Made by a program: the position numbers and the translations under genes
Shown: piece after piece, positions 1 to 7,439 of the stretch
Layout: the number at the start of each line of letters is the position of its first letter
How positions within the stretch are numbered: the stretch's first letter is position 1
The notes under the pieces: generated by a model
Database searches by the model: none
The model's input: only the letters and a program-made list of their open reading frames with translations
Told to the model about the DNA's origin: nothing
From: CAZHCA01 sp964530825
GTDB lineage: Bacteria > Bacteroidota > Bacteroidia > Chitinophagales > Saprospiraceae
Length of the DNA stretch: 7,801 nt
NCBI GenBank assembly: GCA_964530825.1
Contig: CAZHCA010000046.1
Span: 1 to 7,801 of the forward strand
Reading direction: 5' to 3'

Positions 1-18
1 AGGTCGAGCGAGGGGGCT
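1..18 (+). other. Partial spacer at the window edge
   Basis: These 18 G-rich bases directly precede the first complete repeat and are too short to be judged as leader. Their composition is unlike an AT-rich leader, so they are most simply the 3' half of another spacer, which means the array continues to the left. Confidence 0.8.
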
Positions 19-55
19 GTTCAATGCACTAGAAATCCCCATGGGGGATTGAAAC
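19..55 (+). repeat. CRISPR direct repeat, first complete copy and coordinates of all copies
   Basis: The repeat begins GTTCAATG and ends ATTGAAAC. Repeat positions 16-22 (AATCCCC) pair with 26-32 (GGGGATT) around the loop ATG. Cutting after G29, at the foot of the C4/G4 stem, would leave the 8-nt handle. Repeat starts: 19,93,165,240,313,387,459,532,606,678,752,824,899,971,1044,1118,1191,1264,1336,1411,1486,1559,1632,1705,1779,1851,1927,2001,2073,2146,2220,2293,2366,2440,2516,2589,2665,2738,2811,2883,2956,3031,3104,3178,3250,3322,3395,3468,3541,3615,3689,3763,3836,3910,3982,4055,4128,4201,4274,4346,4422,4494,4568,4642,4717,4790,4863,4935,5008,5083,5157,5230,5305,5378,5451,5524,5596,5670,5745,5817,5890,5962,6035,6108,6181,6256,6330,6405,6481,6555,6628,6702,6774,6847,7019,7093,7165,7238,7312. 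Each is 37 bp and the spacers are the intervals between them. The termini GTTCAAT and ATTGAAAC are near-inverted copies of each other. Confidence 0.98.
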
Positions 56-1887
56 TTCGATGGACCAGCCCCCTCCCCCTCGGACGAGGGCAGTTCAATG
101 CACTAGAAATCCCCATGGGGGATTGAAACCGATGCCGCCGTACCGGGTCGTGGGAAATAGAGAAGTTCAATGCACTAGAAATCCCCATGGGGGATTGAAA
201 CATCGTGTCGCTTGCCACAGGCGTGTAAGCTCCAAAGCCGTTCAATGCACTAGAAATCCCCATGGGGGATTGAAACTGCTTGCCCTGTGGTACAGTGATA
301 TATCGTCGTCGTGTTCAATGCACTAGAAATCCCCATGGGGGATTGAAACTTCAATATTTGTTGGCATCTCTGGGATGTCAATCATCGTTCAATGCACTAG
401 AAATCCCCATGGGGGATTGAAACTGCTTGTAGTGATATATGGCCGCGGCGAGCCTATCGTTCAATGCACTAGAAATCCCCATGGGGGATTGAAACCTGTC
501 GGTATGGACACGCGTGATGATGACGACCTTCGTTCAATGCACTAGAAATCCCCATGGGGGATTGAAACTTGAGGTTTGGGCACGGGAGGGAACTGGACTT
601 CTATCGTTCAATGCACTAGAAATCCCCATGGGGGATTGAAACAGCAGTTAGCCTTGACAAGTGGTTGTATGGCAAACGTTCAATGCACTAGAAATCCCCA
701 TGGGGGATTGAAACTTCGCTGCAATAAGGCTATCTGCACTGTTCTGGATGTGTTCAATGCACTAGAAATCCCCATGGGGGATTGAAACTTCCCATAAACA
801 CGGGGTTTGGCTTTTGCAATGCTGTTCAATGCACTAGAAATCCCCATGGGGGATTGAAACTCCAGATGAGAAACTAGACGCTTGCATGGGCAAGATAAGT
901 TCAATGCACTAGAAATCCCCATGGGGGATTGAAACCTTCAGATGCGGCTAGAACGCATGCTGCCGCGCTAGTTCAATGCACTAGAAATCCCCATGGGGGA
1001 TTGAAACGCGGACGCGTAGCTCGTCCCCTGCTTGATCGCTTCCGTTCAATGCACTAGAAATCCCCATGGGGGATTGAAACTGTGCTGATCATTCTCAACA
1101 GTGGGTTAGGCATTGCAGTTCAATGCACTAGAAATCCCCATGGGGGATTGAAACTCGCAGGGCATTGCACGGGAGAAGGGGCACGAGCACGTTCAATGCA
1201 CTAGAAATCCCCATGGGGGATTGAAACACCTCAACCCCAACGCAATCGCGGCTTCCTTAACCGGTTCAATGCACTAGAAATCCCCATGGGGGATTGAAAC
1301 TGCAGTCTCCGCCTCGACTGCCTCTTTGATGATGAGTTCAATGCACTAGAAATCCCCATGGGGGATTGAAACCCCCGTTAGCAAGCCCCTGCCCGTTTGT
1401 GGGGGCTTATGTTCAATGCACTAGAAATCCCCATGGGGGATTGAAACCTCCAGAACAACGATGGAGAGACGATTGATCGTTTGAAGTTCAATGCACTAGA
1501 AATCCCCATGGGGGATTGAAACAACCGGCAAGCGTTTACGTCACTACAAAGGCAAATGGTTCAATGCACTAGAAATCCCCATGGGGGATTGAAACTCGCC
1601 TTCGGGGACCATTATTGTTGGCACAAATTCAGTTCAATGCACTAGAAATCCCCATGGGGGATTGAAACCGAAAGGGCAAAGGAAGGTAGGAGTGTGATGG
1701 AAGTGTTCAATGCACTAGAAATCCCCATGGGGGATTGAAACATCTTCATTTACCGGATCGATACGTGATTTATGGTACGTTCAATGCACTAGAAATCCCC
1801 ATGGGGGATTGAAACCTGCAACGCATCGCTGACGACACATTGAACAATGAGTTCAATGCACTAGAAATCCCCATGGGGGATTGAAAC

Positions 1888-1926
1888 ATCAATCAGAACC
1901 ACACAGAGGAGCGACGACGATGGGCA
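1888..1926 (+). other. Spacer that appears to span a ribosome binding site and start codon
   Basis: This 39-bp spacer contains GAGGAG at 1906-1911, then 8 nt, then ATG at 1920-1922 on the plus strand. That layout is typical of a bacterial or phage translation start, so the protospacer probably covers a gene start. A crRNA read from the left would be sense to that mRNA. The target is not identifiable from 39 bp. Confidence 0.5.
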
Positions 1927-1963
1927 GTTCAATGCACTAGAAATCCCCATGGGGGATTGAAAC

Positions 1964-2000
1964 ATAAATGAAAATCGTAAACCTTACACCCCACACCATC
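1964..2000 (+). other. Spacer encoding the start of a phage-type NLTPH protein
   Basis: ATG at 1968 opens a frame reading MKIVNLTPHTI to the last base of the spacer. From memory, an N terminus with NLTPH is recurrent in small phage and prophage proteins of unknown function. The protospacer would then lie at the 5' end of such a gene, in sense orientation to a left-to-right crRNA. This is the only spacer where I recognise the encoded peptide. Confidence 0.5.
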
Positions 2001-2038
2001 GTTCAATGCACTAGAAATCCCCATGGGGGATTGAAACC

Positions 2039-2059
2039 ACTGACCCGTTCTGGGTCAGT
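2039..2059 (+). repeat. Perfect inverted repeat in a spacer (8-bp arms)
   Basis: ACTGACCC (2039-2046), a 5-nt loop, then GGGTCAGT (2052-2059). The same spacer ends in a Shine-Dalgarno-like AGAGGAGA, so the protospacer may be an intergenic region with a hairpin or terminator ahead of the next gene. The crRNA guide would fold on itself. Confidence 0.85.
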
Positions 2060-2476
2060 ACATCAGAGGAGAGTTCAATGCACTAGAAATCCCCATGGGG
2101 GATTGAAACAAAAAACCCCCCCCCGACCTGCATCCTCATCCTCTGGTTCAATGCACTAGAAATCCCCATGGGGGATTGAAACTTATAGCATAAGCGCATA
2201 GGGAAACGCAAGGGAAAATGTTCAATGCACTAGAAATCCCCATGGGGGATTGAAACTCCCTAACATATCGTGCCACAAACTCGGCAACCTGGGTTCAATG
2301 CACTAGAAATCCCCATGGGGGATTGAAACACAACGGAATATGGCATTGCAATGGCAAACGGTAACGTTCAATGCACTAGAAATCCCCATGGGGGATTGAA
2401 ACTACATGGGACACAACAACAAAACAATGGGATTTACTGGTTCAATGCACTAGAAATCCCCATGGGGGATTGAAAC

Positions 2477-2515
2477 TCCATTTGTTCTTGCAGTATCATC
2501 CTACCCTCCTTGCCA
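2477..2515 (-). other. Spacer with a minus-strand ribosome binding site and start codon
   Basis: On the minus strand AAGGAGGG (2511-2504) is followed after 4 nt by ATG (2499-2497), opening MILQEQM. The strong Shine-Dalgarno sequence and its spacing suggest that the protospacer is a translation start whose mRNA would be complementary to a left-to-right crRNA. Confidence 0.5.
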
Positions 2516-2774
2516 GTTCAATGCACTAGAAATCCCCATGGGGGATTGAAACTCGTCAGTGATGCGTTGCAGGACGCGATCACCGGCCGTTCAATGCACT
2601 AGAAATCCCCATGGGGGATTGAAACATCCTGTATCAATAGCGGGGGCTTCGCCAGGTGCCGACGGTTCAATGCACTAGAAATCCCCATGGGGGATTGAAA
2701 CTTTCGTAAATGCCGACGTTGACACCTCTATTGCGTCGTTCAATGCACTAGAAATCCCCATGGGGGATTGAAAC

Positions 2775-2804
2775 TATCCATAGCCGACAAGAACGCTATG
2801 GATA
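2775..2804 (+). repeat. Perfect inverted repeat in a spacer (10-bp arms)
   Basis: TATCCATAGC (2775-2784) and GCTATGGATA (2795-2804) are exact reverse complements around a 10-nt loop. The hairpin begins at the first base of the spacer, next to the repeat, where the guide seed would lie in a type I crRNA. Confidence 0.9.
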
Positions 2805-3067
2805 CTGTTAGTTCAATGCACTAGAAATCCCCATGGGGGATTGAAACGGGAAATGGGGGCGACTTGGAGCATATCGAATACAGTTCAATGCACTAGAAAT
2901 CCCCATGGGGGATTGAAACAGGACTCGCACACGATAGCGTCGGTGTGCACATACGGTTCAATGCACTAGAAATCCCCATGGGGGATTGAAACGCAAGACA
3001 GAAAGCTAACAGAACAGGACGTGCATGTGGGTTCAATGCACTAGAAATCCCCATGGGGGATTGAAAC

Positions 3068-3103
3068 TCTTTAGGCTTCCCCCTTCCCATGTAGCCTTCC
3101 TTA
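3068..3103 (-). other. Spacer with a minus-strand gene start (MGRGKPK)
   Basis: On the minus strand AAGGAAGG (3102-3095) precedes ATG (3090-3088) by 4 nt, and the frame reads MGRGKPK to the edge of the spacer. It is probably taken from the start of a phage or plasmid gene. The protein family is not recognised. Confidence 0.45.
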
Positions 3104-3812
3104 GTTCAATGCACTAGAAATCCCCATGGGGGATTGAAACTGGCAAGGGGAACTAAATAGCCTTGCTCCATGAATTAGTTCAATGCACTAGAAATCCCCA
3201 TGGGGGATTGAAACCAATTTCCTACCCCATTGACTGCGCATGGACAGGCGTTCAATGCACTAGAAATCCCCATGGGGGATTGAAACTCGCTTCATGCTTG
3301 AGTACTTTGGAGCATGGCGCAGTTCAATGCACTAGAAATCCCCATGGGGGATTGAAACGCCAAGAACGGACTGAATGCCTCACAGATACTTGGGGTTCAA
3401 TGCACTAGAAATCCCCATGGGGGATTGAAACAGCAACTGCCATCTTGGGATCAATAGTGCTCCCCCCGTTCAATGCACTAGAAATCCCCATGGGGGATTG
3501 AAACTTGTAATCACCTAAGCCGTTGCCTATGGGGACATCAGTTCAATGCACTAGAAATCCCCATGGGGGATTGAAACGCAATGTGCAAGCATTTTTGGGC
3601 AAAAAGCCGTGTCAGTTCAATGCACTAGAAATCCCCATGGGGGATTGAAACATCGGATTGTCTGTGTTTTCATTCCCAACGCAACCGCGTTCAATGCACT
3701 AGAAATCCCCATGGGGGATTGAAACACCCCATCACAAGATTTTTGCTTGCAAATGCCGGTCGGTTCAATGCACTAGAAATCCCCATGGGGGATTGAAACT
3801 CATTGTCGTCCA

Positions 3813-3835
3813 TGAGAAACGACGTTCGTTTCTCA
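3813..3835 (+). repeat. Perfect inverted repeat in a spacer (10-bp arms, 3-nt loop)
   Basis: TGAGAAACGA (3813-3822) and TCGTTTCTCA (3826-3835) are exact reverse complements around CGT, ending at the last base of the spacer. This is the tightest hairpin in the window and would occupy nearly two thirds of the guide. Confidence 0.9.
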
Positions 3836-3946
3836 GTTCAATGCACTAGAAATCCCCATGGGGGATTGAAACTGCGGCCGGTTGGAACCACAACAATTGC
3901 GGTGGTGGGGTTCAATGCACTAGAAATCCCCATGGGGGATTGAAAC

Positions 3947-3981
3947 TTAAGGAGCATAATGTTCTTCCCCATACCAGGGGG
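3947..3981 (+). other. Spacer with a plus-strand ribosome binding site and start codon
   Basis: AAGGAG at 3949-3954, 4 nt, then ATG at 3959-3961 opens MFFPIPG. This is a textbook translation initiation region, so the protospacer is probably a gene start on the invading element. Confidence 0.5.
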
Positions 3982-4613
3982 GTTCAATGCACTAGAAATC
4001 CCCATGGGGGATTGAAACCCACCCGGACGCTTGGGTGGGATTTGCTACGGGCGAGTTCAATGCACTAGAAATCCCCATGGGGGATTGAAACTTAATGTCC
4101 ATTTTTGGTTTAGAAGGTGGCGATGACGTTCAATGCACTAGAAATCCCCATGGGGGATTGAAACTCTACTAATGTTGCGCATAGCGATTTCTGCGAATAC
4201 GTTCAATGCACTAGAAATCCCCATGGGGGATTGAAACCGCGTCCGCGGCGAAGCTTAGCGGCATCAATCCGATGTTCAATGCACTAGAAATCCCCATGGG
4301 GGATTGAAACCTATCTAGACGACCAAGGATTTCCCTCCCATAAGGGTTCAATGCACTAGAAATCCCCATGGGGGATTGAAACCCGTGTATTGTCTCGCCG
4401 TCAAAGTCATGTCCAGAGCCGGTTCAATGCACTAGAAATCCCCATGGGGGATTGAAACAGTCCCGTTTTTAATCATTCCCCTAAGGAAACAGAGTTCAAT
4501 GCACTAGAAATCCCCATGGGGGATTGAAACCCCTCTAAATGAACCAATGTTCGTTCGAGTAGTTCTAGTTCAATGCACTAGAAATCCCCATGGGGGATTG
4601 AAACACAAGGCAT

Positions 4614-4631
4614 GGTGACAAGGGTGTCACC
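4614..4631 (+). repeat. Perfect inverted repeat in a spacer (7-bp arms)
   Basis: GGTGACA (4614-4620), loop AGGG, TGTCACC (4625-4631). It could be an operator-like or terminator-like palindrome of the target element. It is shorter than the other spacer hairpins and more likely to arise by chance. Confidence 0.75.
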
Positions 4632-4836
4632 CGCGCATTTGGTTCAATGCACTAGAAATCCCCATGGGGGATTGAAACTTAGGCGAAACGTTGGTACCGT
4701 TGGTACCGCAAGCCTTGTTCAATGCACTAGAAATCCCCATGGGGGATTGAAACAAGTTGATTAGTAGTTGATTAGCAGAAGGGATATAGGTTCAATGCAC
4801 TAGAAATCCCCATGGGGGATTGAAACTCATTCATTG

Positions 4837-4861
4837 CATCCGAGGTAGAAATCCTCGGATG
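4837..4861 (+). repeat. Perfect inverted repeat in a spacer (9-bp arms)
   Basis: CATCCGAGG (4837-4845) and CCTCGGATG (4853-4861) flank a 7-nt loop. The GC-rich stem resembles that of an intrinsic terminator, but the spacer contains no T tract after it. Confidence 0.9.
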
Positions 4862-5560
4862 GGTTCAATGCACTAGAAATCCCCATGGGGGATTGAAACC
4901 CAAAAAAAACACGAGTATGGTACCCCCATCAAAAGTTCAATGCACTAGAAATCCCCATGGGGGATTGAAACAACTATCATTTCGCACGCTTGTTCTGCTT
5001 TGCGTTGGTTCAATGCACTAGAAATCCCCATGGGGGATTGAAACCCCAGATGTCCCTTATTCAGGCAGCAATAACCTTTGTAGTTCAATGCACTAGAAAT
5101 CCCCATGGGGGATTGAAACGGTTTTCGATCAACGGGTCGCCGATCCCATTGCTTTGGTTCAATGCACTAGAAATCCCCATGGGGGATTGAAACATATCAA
5201 CGACTTGCTCGCACTTCTCAGTAGTGATGGTTCAATGCACTAGAAATCCCCATGGGGGATTGAAACAAGCGATTGGGACTTAGAAGCGCTTGGCTTTGAC
5301 GCCGGTTCAATGCACTAGAAATCCCCATGGGGGATTGAAACTTCAATCAATGATGATAGGGTTTGTTGTAGGAACGAGTTCAATGCACTAGAAATCCCCA
5401 TGGGGGATTGAAACGGAAATGTCTACCCTGCGCTCGAATTTCAGGTCTAGGTTCAATGCACTAGAAATCCCCATGGGGGATTGAAACTGTGCAGAACCAT
5501 CGTCCCGCACAGCTTTCTCCTCAGTTCAATGCACTAGAAATCCCCATGGGGGATTGAAAC

Positions 5561-5595
5561 TATTCCCTACACTCATATTAGCACAGATGCTTGAC
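5561..5595 (+). repeat. Spacer, first of a near-identical pair (35 bp)
   Basis: It matches the spacer at 5707-5744 at 32 of 35 positions, differing at spacer positions 11 (A/T), 26 (G/A) and 29 (G/A). The two share the same 5' edge but differ in length. They look like two separate acquisitions from homologous sites in related elements rather than a copy made within the array. One unrelated spacer (5633-5669) lies between them. Confidence 0.9.
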
Positions 5596-5706
5596 GTTCA
5601 ATGCACTAGAAATCCCCATGGGGGATTGAAACGGCGACAAAGTGGTTGCTCTCAAGACCTCATTCGGCGGTTCAATGCACTAGAAATCCCCATGGGGGAT
5701 TGAAAC

Positions 5707-5744
5707 TATTCCCTACTCTCATATTAGCACAAATACTTGACTTG
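5707..5744 (+). repeat. Spacer, second of a near-identical pair (38 bp)
   Basis: This is the 38-bp partner of 5561-5595, with three substitutions and three extra bases (TTG) at its 3' end only. The fixed 5' edge and variable 3' edge fit adaptation anchored by a PAM on the 5' side, as in type I systems. That agrees with the array orientation inferred from the repeat. Confidence 0.9.
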
Positions 5745-5781
5745 GTTCAATGCACTAGAAATCCCCATGGGGGATTGAAAC

Positions 5782-6071
5782 ACAATAAAACAACGCTTGC
5801 GGACAATCCCATCGTCGTTCAATGCACTAGAAATCCCCATGGGGGATTGAAACGGTTTCGTGCGTTACCCGCACGGATATTACATCGTAGTTCAATGCAC
5901 TAGAAATCCCCATGGGGGATTGAAACACAATAAAACAACGCTTGCGGACAATCCCATCGTCGTTCAATGCACTAGAAATCCCCATGGGGGATTGAAACGG
6001 TTTCGTGCGTTACCCGCACGGATATTACATCGTAGTTCAATGCACTAGAAATCCCCATGGGGGATTGAAAC
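5782..6071 (+). repeat. Exact tandem duplication of a two-unit block (2 x 145 bp)
   Basis: The block 5782-5926 (spacer of 35 bp, repeat, spacer of 36 bp, repeat) recurs without change at 5927-6071. Identity across two spacers and two repeats points to recombination or slippage between repeats, not re-acquisition. The 36-bp spacer (5854-5889 and 5999-6034) itself contains a 6-bp inverted repeat, CGTGCG/CGCACG. Confidence 0.98.
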
Positions 6072-6738
6072 TGCAGTGCGTCCAGCTTATTCTGAAGCTC
6101 TTCGATCGTTCAATGCACTAGAAATCCCCATGGGGGATTGAAACTCACATTGACAACCTTCAAGGAGGGGACAACAGCGAGTTCAATGCACTAGAAATCC
6201 CCATGGGGGATTGAAACCACTCCCATACGCACGCTACGCATGGAAGGGATATTTGGTTCAATGCACTAGAAATCCCCATGGGGGATTGAAACCATCCTTA
6301 TCAGCTACTGTACAATGGTACTCGTGCTGGTTCAATGCACTAGAAATCCCCATGGGGGATTGAAACTTGTTGTCACAGAAGAGAAGTGGGACAACTATAG
6401 AAAGGTTCAATGCACTAGAAATCCCCATGGGGGATTGAAACATTTTTATCCCCCTAGCCACAACATCCCTCTAGATATAAGTTCAATGCACTAGAAATCC
6501 CCATGGGGGATTGAAACCAACGTCCAGAAAACCCCTTGGTCGTTTATTTGTATGGTTCAATGCACTAGAAATCCCCATGGGGGATTGAAACCCCTTCATT
6601 GATCCCGGTGTGTGCCTACCACCACCAGTTCAATGCACTAGAAATCCCCATGGGGGATTGAAACGCTTTGTCTTGAACCACGAGTTGTGCCGGTGGTAGC
6701 CGTTCAATGCACTAGAAATCCCCATGGGGGATTGAAAC

Positions 6739-6773
6739 TGAACTAACAAAAAGGGGTGGTATGAGTTAGCCAG
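6739..6773 (+). repeat. Spacer A, intact copy of a spacer that recurs across the gap
   Basis: This 35-bp spacer is followed by a repeat, an unrelated 36-bp spacer (6811-6846) and a repeat, then begins again at 6884. The distance between the two copies is 145 bp, the same two-unit period as the duplication at 5782-6071. Confidence 0.95.
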
Positions 6774-6883
6774 GTTCAATGCACTAGAAATCCCCATGGG
6801 GGATTGAAACGTTTATCAAGTTGATGTGGCAATTATAATCTGATTTGTTCAATGCACTAGAAATCCCCATGGGGGATTGAAAC

Positions 6884-7018
6884 TGAACTAACAAAAAGGG
6901 GNNNNNNNNNNNNNNNNNNNNNNNNNNNNNNNNNNNNNNNNNNNNNNNNNNNNNNNNNNNNNNNNNNNNNNNNNNNNNNNNNNNNNNNNNNNNNNNNNNN
7001 NTGGTATGAGTTAGCCAG
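6884..7018 (+). repeat. Spacer A, second copy split by an N run
   Basis: The 18 bases 6884-6901 equal the first 18 of the spacer at 6739, and the 17 bases 7002-7018 equal its last 17. Together they rebuild the 35-bp spacer with no base lost or overlapping. The gap therefore sits inside a spacer copy, so the true missing length is probably zero or a whole number of array units. Confidence 0.95.
6902..7001. other. Assembly gap of 100 N
   Basis: A run of exactly 100 N is the conventional placeholder for a scaffold gap of unknown size. It falls in the most repetitive part of the array, so the repeat count and spacer content here are uncertain. Confidence 0.98.
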
Positions 7019-7311
7019 GTTCAATGCACTAGAAATCCCCATGGGGGATTGAAACGATTTATGGTGTAAGTTGAGAAATTTGCTTCATAATGGTTCAATG
7101 CACTAGAAATCCCCATGGGGGATTGAAACGCAACCGTTTCGTCAGGGGGTTGCAACGTGGGAATGTTCAATGCACTAGAAATCCCCATGGGGGATTGAAA
7201 CTATCCGTTTTCACGATAATACTGACCCGTGATTGTTGTTCAATGCACTAGAAATCCCCATGGGGGATTGAAACGACTCTGCCCTTTGCGGAGCCTTGTC
7301 TATCTCATCGA

Positions 7312-7348
7312 GTTCAATGCACTAGAAATCCCCATGGGGGATTGAAAC
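7312..7348 (+). repeat. Terminal repeat, undegenerated
   Basis: This is the last copy of the repeat and is identical to the internal copies. Trailer-end repeats usually carry substitutions, especially in their 3' half; this one does not. The sequence directly after it is hepT-derived, so there is no spacer or trailer sequence between the array and the gene remnant. Confidence 0.95.
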
Positions 7349-7439
7349 ACCGATAATCATGTAACTGTTTCTAGTGAGTAAACTCAGCGATTAACGCCGC
7401 TGCATGTGCTATATCATACAGCAATTTGTGTGCTTTCAC
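7349..7439 (-). pseudogene. hepT: hepT remnant: N-terminal fragment of a HEPN-domain RNase toxin, cut off by the CRISPR array
   Basis: A GTG at 7439-7437 overlaps the mntA stop TGA (7438-7436), the tight coupling expected of an MNT-HEPN toxin-antitoxin pair. The 22-codon frame contains KLLYDIAHAAALIAEFTH, which matches from memory the first helix of HepT/DUF86 proteins (compare KLLYDI..A...I.EFT). It stops at TAG (7373-7371). In the same frame beyond the stop, KQLHDYR still resembles the family's next segment (the K-T-F-x-D-Y region), and then the last CRISPR repeat begins at 7348. Full HepT proteins are about 110-140 residues and carry the RNase motif R-X4-6-H further on; none of that is present. 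I infer that the gene was disrupted and its 3' part replaced by or separated from this locus by the array. A TAG arising by point mutation before or after truncation is possible. Confidence 0.75.

Larger units (their letters stand above)
1..7348 (+). CRISPR. Large CRISPR array, 99 repeats, left end outside the window
   Basis: A 37-bp repeat recurs 99 times at 72-76 bp intervals, separated by unique spacers of 35-39 bp. I walked every unit and saw no repeat variant. Repeats that end in ATTGAAAC and carry an internal hairpin are known from Cas6-processed type I (notably I-B and I-D) and type III systems; the 8-nt tag ATTGAAAC would be the crRNA 5' handle. This supports left-to-right transcription with the leader beyond base 1. 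The sequence before the first repeat (1-18) is spacer-like, so the true array is larger than seen. No cas gene is in the window, so the subtype is undetermined. The uniform repeats suggest an active or recently homogenised array. Redundant spacers cluster in the right-hand quarter. Confidence 0.99.

Noticed and set aside
277..458. Spacers at 277-312 and 424-458 both begin TGCTTG and share AGTGATATAT
   Set aside because: The shared segment sits at different offsets and the rest differs. Several shared 10-mers are expected by chance among about 100 spacers on two strands.
2110..2145. Low-complexity spacer beginning A6 C9
   Set aside because: It could be a genuine protospacer or a homopolymer sequencing artefact. 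Nothing in the window distinguishes the two, and it has no evident function.
1109..2350. The 9-mer GGCATTGCA in three spacers (1109-1117, 1161-1169, 2342-2350)
   Set aside because: It is at different positions in each spacer with no similarity around it. It is too short to show a common source.
4679..4789. Short direct repeats inside two neighbouring spacers (CGTTGGTAC twice at 4689-4706; AGTTGATTAG twice near 4755-4775)
   Set aside because: They probably reflect repetitive sequence in the target elements. There is no sign of a functional element in the array itself.
6592..6701. Adjacent spacers 6592-6627 and 6665-6701 carry CTACCACC and GGTGGTAG, which are reverse complements
   Set aside because: Only 8 bp match, and neither spacer shows further complementarity. 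It is likely chance.
21..7042. Open reading frames of 60-90 codons across the array on both strands, with recurring peptides VQCTRNPHGGLK, FQSPMGISSALN and FNPPWGFLVH
   Set aside because: These are translations of the 37-bp repeat, which is stop-free in one frame per strand, joined by spacers that happen to lack stops. They have no ribosome binding sites of their own and no protein family.
7349..7435. Leader on the right side of the array, i.e. reverse transcription
   Set aside because: The flank is short, not clearly AT-rich, and is explained as hepT coding remnant. The repeat terminus ATTGAAAC and the 5'-anchored spacer pair both favour a leader on the left.
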